A stretch of 39,176 nucleotides of DNA from CAMAVH01 sp035714115 (GCA_035714115.1 DASTMO010000038.1:1-39176), one strand, 5' to 3'. Positions 7,803-16,054 are shown, numbered from the stretch's first letter. Notes: a model not told the origin generated them from the sequence alone. Numbers and translations are program-made.

Positions 7803-9394
7803 AGGGAAATGACCGTATCGGCCGGCGGGTTCGCCGTATCGAGCGCCGGGAAATCGACGACATAATGGCCGCCGCGGCTCTCGCGCCGCAGCAGCGCCGA
7901 GCGCAGCACCATCTCGGCGACGGCGGCGATGTTCGCCGCCTCGATCACGTCAGGGCGCGGACGGCTCGCCAACATGGCGCGGCGCGCCGCCTGGGCGAGC
8001 GGCGCCAGTTCCAATTGCGCTGCCGTCATCCCTTCGACGCTGCGCACGATGCCGGCATCGCGCCACATCAGCCGGCGGATCGCCTCGCTCCAGGCCGCGA
8101 CTTCGCTTTCCGAAGGCCCGCTCGCATTGCCGCCCGGCGGGGCGTCGAACGCCGGCACCAGCGGCACGAAAGCGGCATCGAAGCGGCGCGTGATATCCTC
8201 GGCCGCCGCAGCGGCGAAGACGAGGCATTCGAGCAGCGAGTTCGACGCCATGCGGTTCGCGCCGTGCAGGCCGCTGAAGGCGCATTCGCCGACGGCGTAA
8301 AGGCCGGCCAGGTCGGTACGGGCGTCGAGATCGGTGACGATGCCGCCGCAGGTGTAATGCGCCGCCGGCACGACCGGAATGGGCTCACGCGTCACCTCGA
8401 TGCCCGCTGCACGACAATGCTCGGCGATGGTCGGGAAATGTTCTTCGATGAAGGTCGCCGGCTTGTGACTGATGTCGAGATCGACATGCGTGAGGCCGCG
8501 CTCGGTCATCTGGTGATGAATGGCCCGCGCCACGATGTCGCGCGGCGCCAGCTCGGCGAGCGGATGCTGGCCGACCATGAAGCGTTCGCCGGAACCGGGC
8601 ACCTGCAACTGCGCGCCTTCGCCGCGCATCGCCTCGGTGATCAGGAACGGCTTGTCGCCCGGACGGTAGAGGCAGGTCGGGTGGAATTGCACGAATTCCA
8701 TGTTGGCGACGCGGCAGCCGGCGCGCCACGCCATGGCGATGCCGTCGCCGGTCGCGCCCTCGGGGTTCGTCGCGTGCAGATAGACTTTACTCGCGCCGCC
8801 CGTCGCCAGGACCACGCTGCGCGCCAAAGCGGGCGCCACCTGCCCTGTTGCACGATCCAGCAGCCAGGCGCCGACGCAGCGCGGGCCGCCGGCGGCATGG
8901 CGGTCGATGATCAGGTCGACCGCAAGTTGGTTCTCCAATGCCGTGATGTTCTCGCGACGCGCCAGCTCCTGCTGCAGGCACAGTTGCACGGCGCGGCCGG
9001 TGGCGTCGGCGGCATGAACGATGCGGCGGCGGCTGTGGCCGCCCTCGCGCGTCAGATGATAATGGCGGCCGTTCGGCAGGATCGCGTCGTCTTCGGTCAG
9101 GGCGATGCCGTAGTCGGCGAGGCGGTCGATGACGGCGGGCGCGCGCTCGACCACGAAGCGCACGGCGTCGGCGTGGCACAGGCCCGCCCCGGCGACCAGC
9201 GTGTCCTCGACATGCAGATCGAAGGAGTCGTCGGCGCCGAGCACACTGGCGATGCCGCCCTGGGCCCAATTGGTCGCGCCTTGCGCGAGCGTGCCTTTGG
9301 AGACGACGGCGACGGACAGATGGCGCGGCAAGGCGAGCGCGGCGCCGAGACCGCCCGCGCCGCTGCCGATGATCAGAACGTCGTAAGTCGCCAT
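7793..9394 (-). CDS. nadB: L-aspartate oxidase (533 aa)
   Basis: FAD-dependent cytoplasmic enzyme that oxidises L-aspartate to iminoaspartate, the first step of de novo NAD synthesis. The N-terminus has the dinucleotide-binding G-S-G-A-G-G (residues 9-14). The protein continues with the fumarate reductase/succinate dehydrogenase flavoprotein fold: A-Q-G-G-I, H-x-R-E-G-G-H-S-type and H-P-T motifs, then A-L-Y-A-V-G-E-C and G-A-N-R-M-A-S-N-S-L-L-E. These last features are typical of NadB rather than SdhA. The ATG at 9394 gives the normal length; the frame extends to a GTG at 9448, which would add 18 residues before the flavin-binding strand and is less likely. nadA and nadC, often adjacent in other bacteria, are not in this window. 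Confidence 0.93.
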   Translation of the reverse strand: MATYDVLIIGSGAGGLGAALALPRHLSVAVVSKGTLAQGATNWAQGGIASVLGADDSFDLHVEDTLVAGAGLCHADAVRFVVERAPAVIDRLADYGIALTEDDAILPNGRHYHLTREGGHSRRRIVHAADATGRAVQLCLQQELARRENITALENQLAVDLIIDRHAAGGPRCVGAWLLDRATGQVAPALARSVVLATGGASKVYLHATNPEGATGDGIAMAWRAGCRVANMEFVQFHPTCLYRPGDKPFLITEAMRGEGAQLQVPGSGERFMVGQHPLAELAPRDIVARAIHHQMTERGLTHVDLDISHKPATFIEEHFPTIAEHCRAAGIEVTREPIPVVPAAHYTCGGIVTDLDARTDLAGLYAVGECAFSGLHGANRMASNSLLECLVFAAAAAEDITRRFDAAFVPLVPAFDAPPGGNASGPSESEVAAWSEAIRRLMWRDAGIVRSVEGMTAAQLELAPLAQAARRAMLASRPRPDVIEAANIAAVAEMVLRSALLRRESRGGHYVVDFPALDTANPPADTVISLAA

Positions 9395-9481
9395 CGCTGA
9401 AGGCCACCTGCCGAAAGAAGGAGCGATGTTGTCGCACCGCCCCGGCACGAATTCAACGCCCGCCCAGAAACTCTAATAATT

Positions 9482-10456
9482 TCAGTGGCCTAACAACCGC
9501 TCTTTAGCGCCGGGGCCGACCGCTCGCAAATCCGCGAGATAATCGGCGAAGGCCGCCTCGAGGCTGAAGGCCGGCGCCCAATTCAACTGGTCCTTAGCCG
9601 CCGAAATGTCGAGAGGCTGGCTCTTGGATTTTCCAGCCTCGCCCGGCGCGATCTCGACCTTCAGTTCGGGCAGCAGCTTTCGCACCGCCGCCTGTACCGC
9701 CTCGAAGCTTTCGACCTTGCCGTTGCCGATGTTGAAGAACGCCTGCTTGGGCGCGGGCGCGGTCGTCGCCAGATCGACGGCGCGGCCGAGATCCTTGGCG
9801 TAGATATATTCGTTGGCGATGGTGTCGGCGGTCTTGAGCTTGGCGGCGCGGCCGGTGAGCCCCGCCTCCAAGAGCGCCTGCATCTTCTCGCCGCCCGATG
9901 AGCCGGACCAGAAATGGCCGAGGCCGAAGACATTGGCCGGGCGCAGGCCGATCAGTTCGAAGCCGTATTGGCGCTGATAGGCTTCGAGCAGCAATTCCTT
10001 CGCCACTTTGGAATTGGCGTAGCCGCGCCCGGCCCCGCCGCGCGGAAAATCTTCCGCGACCGGCGCGGTCGGCGTCCGCTTCGCGTCATAGACGCCGAAA
10101 GTGCTGATATGGACCAGCCGCTTGACGCCGGTCAGGCGCACCGCCTCGGCGACGTTCATGGTGCCGAGAATATTCACCTGCAAAGCGCTGTAGAGCGCAG
10201 CATCGACGCGCGCGCCGATCAGCCCGGCGCTATGGACAACGGTACCGACCTTATGAGTCTGGATCGCCGAGATCAGCGCCGGCAGATCGCGCACGTCGCC
10301 GCGCAGCAGAACGATGTCGGCCTTCTCGCCCAGCTTGGCACGCAAGAAGTCGGCGCGCGGCTCGGGATCGATAAAGACGACGCGCTCGCCGCGCTTGGCC
10401 GCTTCCGCCGCGAAAGACGCGCCGATCAATCCTGCGCCGGTCACCAACGTCGTCAT
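9482..10456 (-). CDS. NAD-dependent epimerase/dehydratase family protein (324 aa)
   Basis: Extended SDR protein of the nucleotide-sugar epimerase type. T-G-A-G-L-I-G (residues 6-12) binds NAD, Asp30 at the end of the second strand suggests NAD over NADP, and Ser118 with Y-A-N-S-K (Tyr146, Lys150) form the catalytic set. R-P-A-N-V-F-G and N-I-G-N-G are also family features. The substrate cannot be assigned; members act on UDP-sugars, other sugars or steroids. The start codon overlaps the stop codon of the RlmM-like gene by 4 bases (ATGA), so the two are co-translated although their functions look unrelated. Confidence 0.85.
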   Translation of the reverse strand: MTTLVTGAGLIGASFAAEAAKRGERVVFIDPEPRADFLRAKLGEKADIVLLRGDVRDLPALISAIQTHKVGTVVHSAGLIGARVDAALYSALQVNILGTMNVAEAVRLTGVKRLVHISTFGVYDAKRTPTAPVAEDFPRGGAGRGYANSKVAKELLLEAYQRQYGFELIGLRPANVFGLGHFWSGSSGGEKMQALLEAGLTGRAAKLKTADTIANEYIYAKDLGRAVDLATTAPAPKQAFFNIGNGKVESFEAVQAAVRKLLPELKVEIAPGEAGKSKSQPLDISAAKDQLNWAPAFSLEAAFADYLADLRAVGPGAKERLLGH

Positions 10457-11391
10457 GCTTGCTCCATCCTCGTCCAGGTCACTTCATGTTTATTGTGATG
10501 CAGATGGAAAATCTGCGCGCCGGGAATGGCGGCGAATTGTTTGAGCGCGGCGAAGTCGGTCTCGCCCTGGAATTTGATGGTGCAAACCATGTTGCGCGCG
10601 AGGCCGGCGTCGATCCAGGCGTTGACTAAGCGATAGAGCCGCTCCGGGTAGCAGATCACGTCGCTGAACAGCCAATCCACCATACCGACGTCCGCCGGCT
10701 TGAGGCCGAAGGCGCTCTCGGCGCGGATCGTCACGTTGGGCAGATTGGCGATCTTCGGGTCGAGCGGCGCTTTGTCCACCGCCACCACATGGGCGCCGAG
10801 ACCTTGCAGCACCCAAGTCCAGCCGCCGGGGCAAGCGCCGAGATCGAGGCAACGCTCGCCCGGCTGCGGATAGCGGCGCAGACGCGTCAGCGCTTCCCAC
10901 AGTTTCAGATAGGCGCGGTTGGGCGGGTTGACGCGATCTTCGACGAAGCGCGCCTCGCCGTTCGGAAACGGACTGTCGCAGCGCGCGGCGGCGAGCAGCG
11001 TGTTCTCGTCGAGCAGGGTCCAGGAGCCGAGGTTGCCGGCCGGCACCGGATTGGGAAAGACGATTGGCTTGGCGGTGACGACCGGCAGTTTCTCGGTCAG
11101 CAGTTTCGCGCGGCGGTGATGGGCGATGTTGTAGCCGACCCAGTTGCGCTGAATGGCGCGCAGCGCCTTCGCCCCCTCCCCGATCGACGCGATGGGGATG
11201 CGGAGCACATCGTGCCAGACGTTCGCCGCCCAGGCCGAAGCGCGCGCCGGGCCGGGCGCCAGCATCAGGCGGCCATGCTCCTGAAGCACGTCACCGAGCT
11301 CGGCGCGCAAATCCGCCTCGAAGCCCTCGGCGGCGAGATAGCCGCTGAAGCCTGTCGGCTCAGGAGTTGGCGTGGCGGGAGTGTCGGACAT
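10453..11391 (-). CDS. RlmM-like SAM-dependent rRNA ribose methyltransferase (312 aa)
   Basis: Probable 2'-O-ribose methyltransferase of the FtsJ/RlmM group (in E. coli, RlmM modifies C2498 of 23S rRNA). The SAM-binding motif D-L-G-A-C-P-G-G-W is near residue 185. The tetrad expected of these enzymes is visible: a Lys in R-A-Y-L-K-L, an Asp in L-F-S-D-V, a Lys in T-I-K-F-Q-G and a Glu in N-K-H-E-V-T. It is shorter than E. coli RlmM (366 aa), with a reduced N-terminal region, so exact target identity is uncertain. The ATG at 11391 is preferred over the one 33 bases upstream because the extra 11 residues look non-conserved. It overlaps the epimerase-like gene by 4 bases. Confidence 0.8.
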   Translation of the reverse strand: MSDTPATPTPEPTGFSGYLAAEGFEADLRAELGDVLQEHGRLMLAPGPARASAWAANVWHDVLRIPIASIGEGAKALRAIQRNWVGYNIAHHRRAKLLTEKLPVVTAKPIVFPNPVPAGNLGSWTLLDENTLLAAARCDSPFPNGEARFVEDRVNPPNRAYLKLWEALTRLRRYPQPGERCLDLGACPGGWTWVLQGLGAHVVAVDKAPLDPKIANLPNVTIRAESAFGLKPADVGMVDWLFSDVICYPERLYRLVNAWIDAGLARNMVCTIKFQGETDFAALKQFAAIPGAQIFHLHHNKHEVTWTRMEQA

Positions 11392-11443
11392 GAAGCCGGG
11401 ACGATACCCGGCCCCTGCCCTCAACGCACCTATTCTCTCTGCG

Positions 11444-12175
11444 CTAACGCACGAGTAGATATTCGACGGTGGTGACGGCGCGCAACCGCTTGTCCGGCGA
11501 GCGGCTCTCGTCGCCGTAGCCGTCGTCGCGCGGCAATACGGCGATGACGCCCTGGTTGGCGTTGCGGATGCCGCCGACCTCGCTCTCCGAAGCCGCCGCG
11601 AACTCGCCCGCCGCCGTCTTGGCCGCAGCGGTGGCGCGCCGGATCAGCTCGGGCTTAAGGGCGTTGAGCCGTTCCGCCGTAACGATGTAGTTCGGGCCGC
11701 CGCCATCGCTGAGCAGGATGCCGCGACGCACCAGTTCGCCGGCCGACTGGCTGAGCTTGCTGACAAGCGCGATCTTGGTCGAGCGCAGCATCACCGACTG
11801 ATTGAGTATGAAACGCGTTTTGGGATCGACATCTTTCGGGCGGTACGGCTGAGACAGAATGTCCTGCGCCTCAAGCCGGCGCAGAGTGATCTCGCTATCC
11901 TCGAAGCCGTAATCGCGCAGGAAGGCGACGATCTCGGCAATCTGACCGCTCAGCCGGCGTTCGCCTTCGGCGATTTCCGCCGCCGTGACGGTGACGCGTA
12001 AAGGATAGGTGGCAAGGTCGGCGGACAGTTCCTGCTCGGCGACGCCTTTGACGGTGACGCTGCGGTTGGCAAGGCGCTGATCGAGCACGCCCTTGCCGAT
12101 GAAATAGCCGCCAGCGGCGGTGCCGGCGGCAAGAATGGCGGCGCCGGCAAGACCGGCGGCGAGAAAGCGCGACAT
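11444..12175 (-). CDS. SIMPL (DUF541) domain exported protein (243 aa)
   Basis: Envelope protein with a SIMPL domain. The N-terminal hydrophobic stretch (residues 3-26, very Ala/Gly-rich) is a signal peptide or membrane anchor. The domain begins with R-S-V-T-V-K-G-V-A-E, the usual start of the family, and continues with alternating strands and helices to the C-terminus. Members are periplasmic or outer-membrane proteins of poorly understood, often stress-related, function. The ATG at 12175 has a CGGGAG ribosome-binding site and gives the signal sequence at the very N-terminus; the frame is open 33 codons further upstream, but that would bury it. Confidence 0.82.
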   Translation of the reverse strand: MSRFLAAGLAGAAILAAGTAAGGYFIGKGVLDQRLANRSVTVKGVAEQELSADLATYPLRVTVTAAEIAEGERRLSGQIAEIVAFLRDYGFEDSEITLRRLEAQDILSQPYRPKDVDPKTRFILNQSVMLRSTKIALVSKLSQSAGELVRRGILLSDGGGPNYIVTAERLNALKPELIRRATAAAKTAAGEFAAASESEVGGIRNANQGVIAVLPRDDGYGDESRSPDKRLRAVTTVEYLLVR

Positions 12176-12261
12176 GATGACTCCCGAGGAAGGTGGAAGC
12201 CCATAGTCGCGCGCGCTGATGGCGCCATCAGGGAGGAATTGCGGCGGGTTTGTGAAAAGAA

Positions 12262-12283
12262 ACGGGGGCCGCACGGCCCCCGT
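12262..12283 (-). terminator. rho-independent terminator of mscL
   Basis: A 9-base-pair GC-rich stem (ACGGGGGCC / GGCCCCCGT) with a 4-base loop lies 24 bases after the mscL stop codon. On the minus strand it is followed by TTCTTTTC, a good T-rich tail. Confidence 0.8.
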
Positions 12284-12306
12284 TGTCGCCTCGCATGCGC
12301 CGACGG

Positions 12307-12762
12307 CTATTTGCGCTGCTCTTTCAGCAGGTCGCGGATTTCCGTCAGCAGCACTTCCTGAGCCGGTGGCGGCGTCGGCTTGGCTTCTTCCTGCTTGCGG
12401 AAGCGCGCCACCTGCTTGACCAGAATGAAGACCGCGAAGGCGACGATCATGAAGTTGATCACCGCATTGAGGAACACGCCGTAATTGATCGTCGCCGCGC
12501 CGGCGTCGGTCGCCGCCTTGAGCGAGGCATAGTCGCCGCCCGACAGATTGATGTAGAGGTCGGAGAAATCGACGCCGCCGGTGATCATGCCGATCGGCGG
12601 CATGATGATGTCCTTCACCAGCGAATTGACGATGGTGGTGAAGGCCGCGCCGATGATGATACCGACGGCGAGATCGACGACGTTGCCGCGCGCGATGAAA
12701 GCCTTGAAGTCGTTGATGAACGCCCCGCCCTTGCCGGCCAGCGCCTTACCTTGCTCCAACAT
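12307..12762 (-). CDS. mscL: large-conductance mechanosensitive channel (151 aa)
   Basis: Inner-membrane channel that opens under membrane tension and releases solutes on osmotic downshock; it works as a homopentamer. The N-terminal amphipathic segment leads into F-I-A-R-G-N-V-V-D-L-A-V-G-I-I-I-G, the strongly conserved first transmembrane helix. The periplasmic loop contains the G-I/T-G-G-V-D-F-S region. The second helix lies at about 93-115, and a charged C-terminal helical bundle (E-V-L-L-T-E-I-R-D-L-L) closes the protein. Length is normal for the family. It lies 21 bases behind the AsmA-like gene and may share its transcript. Confidence 0.96.
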   Translation of the reverse strand: MLEQGKALAGKGGAFINDFKAFIARGNVVDLAVGIIIGAAFTTIVNSLVKDIIMPPIGMITGGVDFSDLYINLSGGDYASLKAATDAGAATINYGVFLNAVINFMIVAFAVFILVKQVARFRKQEEAKPTPPPAQEVLLTEIRDLLKEQRK

Positions 12763-12783
12763 ATCTCTATCCCTTTGCCTGAG

Positions 12784-13566
12784 TTAGCGGCCGAGCAGGC
12801 CGCGCAATTGATCGGCCGCGCCGCCGCCGGTCGAGCCGGAACCGCCGAGACCCTGCAGCATATTGCCGAGATTGTTCGCCGCGGCGCGCGAAGCCTGCTG
12901 GCTGATGGCGCCGATGATTTCGCTGGAAACCTCAGCCGGCGTCGCGCCGCCCTTGGCCTTGCCGATGTCACGCAGGTTGATCGCCGGCAGATCGGTGTAG
13001 ACATTCTGATTGGCCTGGGCGAGCGCCGCGCTCTTCACCGAAACCTTGCCGCCTTGGATCGTCACGCGATCGATGATGAACTTCTTCTCGTCCTTCGGCG
13101 CGGACGAGGCGCTCGGCGCGGATGCGCCGCCAGATGAACTTGAAGAGCCGCCGCCCATCTTGGCCGCATAGCCGTTGACGTTCTTCTGAATGGTCTCAAG
13201 GTTGCCGCTGCCGCCGAGATTGGGTTCGTAATAGACCTGCGGCTTGTCGATCACGACTTCCTTGATGTGAATGACCTTGCCGGTGACACTCGCCGGATCG
13301 ATGACGACTTTCACTTCGCCGAGGGTGAAAGCTTCGGGCGAGGTGAAGCCTTTAGGGTTGCCGATCGAGATGTTGGTGATCTGGCCGCTGCCGTCGCGCA
13401 GGCCGATCTTCACGCCGCCGACCTTGACGCTCGCCTGCGTCGCCTCGCTGCCGTACTTCTCCATGGCGTTCTTGATCAAGCCGTCGATATTCGACAGCAG
13501 GAAGTAGGCGCCGCCCGCGACGATGACGAGCAGCACGACCACGGCGATCGCGATTTTCTTGAACAT
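12784..13566 (-). CDS. AsmA-like membrane-anchored periplasmic protein (260 aa)
   Basis: Probable inner-membrane-anchored envelope protein. A single transmembrane helix lies at residues 5-26 after M-F-K-K. The periplasmic part resembles AsmA/DUF748-type repeats: V-G-G-V-K-I-G-L-R-D-G-S-G, then I-S-I-G-N-P-K-G-F, then I-H-I-K-E-V-V-I-D-K-P. A Gly/Ser/Ala-rich linker at about 135-155 separates this from a second beta-rich section and a Gly-rich tail. The function is unknown; AsmA-like proteins are linked to envelope lipid transport. The ATG at 13566 has an AAAGGGGA ribosome-binding site. The earlier in-frame start at 13623 would place 19 charged residues before the anchor. Confidence 0.65.
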   Translation of the reverse strand: MFKKIAIAVVVLLVIVAGGAYFLLSNIDGLIKNAMEKYGSEATQASVKVGGVKIGLRDGSGQITNISIGNPKGFTSPEAFTLGEVKVVIDPASVTGKVIHIKEVVIDKPQVYYEPNLGGSGNLETIQKNVNGYAAKMGGGSSSSSGGASAPSASSAPKDEKKFIIDRVTIQGGKVSVKSAALAQANQNVYTDLPAINLRDIGKAKGGATPAEVSSEIIGAISQQASRAAANNLGNMLQGLGGSGSTGGGAADQLRGLLGR

Positions 13567-13741
13567 GGTAGTCCCCTTTCGGCGGCCCCTTCCCCGCATG
13601 TCAGGACCGCGATTGTCCGGCATGAGCCGGCTCTTTGATGCCGGATCAGACTAGCCGCAGCGGTTTCCCACGCCAATAGCTTCGTGTAGGATTGCGCCTG
13701 AGCACGCCACATTTGACATAAAAACCGGCGAGCCACGACAG

Positions 13742-13779
13742 GCCTTCACATCAGCTTCAAGCCTTCATATCGGCTTCAC
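13742..13779. repeat. two tandem 19-base direct repeats upstream of a TctC-type gene
   Basis: Units 13742-13760 and 13761-13779 agree at 16 of 19 positions (shared core GCCTTCAyATCrGCTTCA). They end 14 bases before the GTG start at 13794, immediately before the ribosome-binding site. A perfect TTGACA at 13713-13718 lies just upstream, though no convincing -10 box is at the right distance. The repeats may be an operator or lie in the mRNA leader. Confidence 0.5.
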
Positions 13780-13793
13780 TAGGGGAGACTTCG

Positions 13794-14813
13794 GTGAAAC
13801 ATCTCATTGCGGGATTGAGCGCGCTCGTCTCGCTGGCTGTCATGACCCAGCCGGCCGCCGCGCAATCGGCGGCCGAGTTCTACAAAGGCAAGACCGTGCA
13901 GTTCGGCGTCGGCTATGAGCCGAGCGGCGGGTTCGACGCCTACACGCGCCTCGCGGCGCGATTCATAGGCAAACACATTCCAAGCAACCCCACGGTGATC
14001 GTCACCAACATGCCGGGCGCGTCCAGCCTCACCTATGTGCGCTATCTCAAGAACCAGGCGCCGAAGGACGGCACGCAGTTCGGCATGTTCAATCGCGGCC
14101 TGATGCCCAAATCGGTGCTCGACCCGCAGGACGTCGGCATCGATTTCCGTGAGTTCACCTGGATCGGCAGCATGAACAGCGAAGTCGCCGTCTGTTACCT
14201 GTGGGGCGCGAAGGGCGTCAAAAGCCTCGCCGATTTGAAGAAAGCCGACCAAGTGATCCTCGGCGACACCTCGAAGAACAGCGGCGGCTACATCTACACG
14301 TCGATCATGCGCTCGCTGTCGCCGCAGAACGTCAAGCTGGTGCTCGGTTACGCCACCACCGGCGCGATCTGGCTGGCGGTCGAGCGCCGCGAGCTTGACG
14401 GCAATTGCACCGTGCTGACCAGCCTGCAAAGCCAGCGGCCGCAATGGTTCACCGAAGACAAGATCAACATGCTCGTCCAGTTCGACAAGGTGAAGCACCG
14501 AGACCTGCCGGATGTGCCGACGATCTTTGACGTGCTGACTTCGGAGAATGAGAAGAAGGCGATCAACTTCCTGATCGCCGCCGAGGCCATCGGCCGCCCG
14601 ATCATCGGCCCGCCGGGCATGGACAAGACGCGCACCGAGGCGCTCCGCAAAGCCTTCCTCGATACCATGAAGGATCCGGAATTCCTCGCCTACGCCAAAC
14701 AGGCGAAAATGGATATCGACGTGCAGACGGCCGAACAAGCGGCGGCGATCGCCGGCGAGATCGCGACGACGCCGAAGGATGCGCTCGACCTCGCGCGCAA
14801 ATTCATGGACTGA
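13794..14813 (+). CDS. tripartite tricarboxylate transporter receptor-type protein, TctC/Bug family (339 aa)
   Basis: Periplasmic binding protein of the TctC/Bug type, usually specific for carboxylates. The start codon is GTG, supported by AGGGGAGA 7 bases upstream and by the signal peptide that follows (M-K-H-L, hydrophobic stretch, A-A-A-Q-S cleavage near residue 24). The mature protein begins with F-Y-K-G-K-T-V-Q-F-G-V-G-Y-E-P-S-G-G-F-D and N-M-P-G-A-S-S-L, the strand and loop pattern of these receptors. The gene at 14996 is a close paralogue, nearly identical by eye in many blocks of the first 140 residues. The membrane genes tctA and tctB are absent nearby, so it is an orphan receptor. 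Confidence 0.85.
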   Translation: MKHLIAGLSALVSLAVMTQPAAAQSAAEFYKGKTVQFGVGYEPSGGFDAYTRLAARFIGKHIPSNPTVIVTNMPGASSLTYVRYLKNQAPKDGTQFGMFNRGLMPKSVLDPQDVGIDFREFTWIGSMNSEVAVCYLWGAKGVKSLADLKKADQVILGDTSKNSGGYIYTSIMRSLSPQNVKLVLGYATTGAIWLAVERRELDGNCTVLTSLQSQRPQWFTEDKINMLVQFDKVKHRDLPDVPTIFDVLTSENEKKAINFLIAAEAIGRPIIGPPGMDKTRTEALRKAFLDTMKDPEFLAYAKQAKMDIDVQTAEQAAAIAGEIATTPKDALDLARKFMD

Positions 14814-14836
14814 GCGAAGCGGCATACGCGGCCACG

Positions 14837-14862
14837 AACGGCGGGGCGCAAGCTCCGCCGTT
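14837..14862 (+). terminator. rho-independent terminator after the first TctC-type gene
   Basis: AACGGCGG pairs with CCGCCGTT. The stem can extend through GGC/GCT (with one G-T pair) to a GCAA tetraloop. TTCTTT follows. It lies 24 bases after the stop codon, so the two paralogues are probably transcribed separately. Confidence 0.8.
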
Positions 14863-14873
14863 TTCTTTCGCCC

Positions 14874-14888
14874 ATTCCGATTCGGAAT
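14874..14888. promoter_or_regulatory. 15-base perfect palindrome, possible operator
   Basis: ATTCCGA-T-TCGGAAT is a perfect inverted repeat about one helical turn across, 108 bases upstream of the second TctC-type gene. It has the form of a binding site for a dimeric regulator. No regulator is encoded nearby. Confidence 0.35.
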
Positions 14889-14942
14889 TGCCCAGAGAGC
14901 GCGGGCTTAATCGCATGCCGTCACTGTTTTAGAATGGAGGGC

Positions 14943-14969
14943 GATAACTCGCAGATAAGCGAGCGATAA
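14943..14969. repeat. three GATAA elements at exact 11-base spacing
   Basis: GATAA begins at 14943, 14954 and 14965, one helical turn apart. The middle copy lies in the loop of a small CTCGC/GCGAG stem (14948-14963). The block is 27-53 bases before the ATG at 14996, where a promoter or an mRNA leader element would be expected. Confidence 0.45.
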
Positions 14970-14995
14970 AGATACTTTATGACAGGGATCATCTC

Positions 14996-16018
14996 ATGCT
15001 TCGCACCATCACCGCGCTCGGCGCGCTGGCGCTGACGGCCGCGCTCGCTTCGCCGGCCGCCGCGCAATCCGCGACAGACTTTTACAAAGGCAAGACCGTG
15101 TCGTTCGGCGTCGGCTACGAGCCGAGCGGCGGCTTCGACGCCTACACCCGCGCCGCCGCGCGCTACATCGGTAAGCACATCCCCGGCAATCCGAACGTCA
15201 TCGTCATCAATATGCCGGGCGCGTCTGGCCTCACCTACGTGCGCTTCATCCGCAACCAAGCGCCGAAGGACGGCACGCAATTCGGCATGTTCGACCGCGG
15301 CCTGATCGCCAAATCGGTGATGGACCCGAAGGGCATGGGCGTCGATTTCCGCGACTTCACTTGGATCGGCAGCATGAACAGCGAGGTGCCAGTCTGCGTG
15401 CTGTGGAACACCAAGAACATCAAATCTGTCGAAGACGTGCAGAAATACCAGGGCGACGTCGTCATGGCCGGCACCTCGAAGAACGGCGGCGGCTACGTCT
15501 ATTCGTCGCTGCTGCAAAAATTCAGTCCGAAGAACGTGAAACAGATCTTCGGCTACACCTCGACCGGGCCGATGCTGCTCGCTGCCGAACGCGGCGAAGC
15601 CGACGGCACCTGCACACCCTACGGCAGCCTGCAGACCAGCTATCCCGATCTGTTGTCGCAGAAGAAGCTCAACGTCGTCGTGCAGTTCGCCAGGACGCGC
15701 CACCCCGATCTGCCGGACGTGCGGACAGCCTATGAGGTCGCGCGCACCGAGGGTGAAAAGGATGTGATCGCCTTCCTGACCGCCGCCGAAGCCATCGCCC
15801 GCCCGGTGATCGCGCCGCCAGGCTTGCCCGCCGAGCGCACCGCTTTGCTGCGCACGGCCTTCATGGAGACGATGAAGGATCCGGAATTCCTCGAATTCAC
15901 CGCCAAGGCCAAAATGGATATCGCGCCCGTGGACGGCGAGCAGGCATCACGAATCGTCAGCGACATCGCCGCCACACCGCCTCAGGCGGTCGATCTGGCC
16001 CGCGATCTGACCCAATAG
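14996..16018 (+). CDS. tripartite tricarboxylate transporter receptor-type protein, TctC/Bug family (340 aa)
   Basis: Second TctC/Bug-type periplasmic receptor and tandem paralogue of the gene at 13794. It has the same signal peptide style (M-L-R, Ala/Leu stretch, A-A-A-Q-S) and the same opening F-Y-K-G-K-T-V-S-F-G-V-G-Y-E-P-S-G-G-F-D. Both proteins share W-I-G-S-M-N-S-E-V, G-T-S-K-N-type and M-K-D-P-E-F-L segments. The C-terminal half is less alike, including the stretch around residues 150-215 that contributes to ligand selection in such receptors, so the ligands may differ. It starts with ATG and has its own upstream region and terminator. No TctA/TctB genes are nearby. Confidence 0.85.
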   Translation: MLRTITALGALALTAALASPAAAQSATDFYKGKTVSFGVGYEPSGGFDAYTRAAARYIGKHIPGNPNVIVINMPGASGLTYVRFIRNQAPKDGTQFGMFDRGLIAKSVMDPKGMGVDFRDFTWIGSMNSEVPVCVLWNTKNIKSVEDVQKYQGDVVMAGTSKNGGGYVYSSLLQKFSPKNVKQIFGYTSTGPMLLAAERGEADGTCTPYGSLQTSYPDLLSQKKLNVVVQFARTRHPDLPDVRTAYEVARTEGEKDVIAFLTAAEAIARPVIAPPGLPAERTALLRTAFMETMKDPEFLEFTAKAKMDIAPVDGEQASRIVSDIAATPPQAVDLARDLTQ

Positions 16019-16027
16019 GCATCGAAG

Positions 16028-16054
16028 AGGGCCGTTCCCTACCGGAACGGCCCT
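16028..16054 (+). terminator. rho-independent terminator after the second TctC-type gene
   Basis: A perfect 11-base-pair stem (AGGGCCGTTCC / GGAACGGCCCT) with a 5-base loop is followed directly by TTTTTCT. It lies 9 bases after the stop codon and separates this gene from the leuA leader region. Confidence 0.9.

Noticed and set aside
7865..9400. Plus-strand open frame opposite nadB
   Set aside because: Antisense shadow of nadB; composition is atypical and no ribosome-binding site or domain is seen.
13713..13718. Perfect TTGACA as the promoter of the first TctC-type gene
   Set aside because: No acceptable -10 box is found 15-19 bases downstream, so a promoter is not called.
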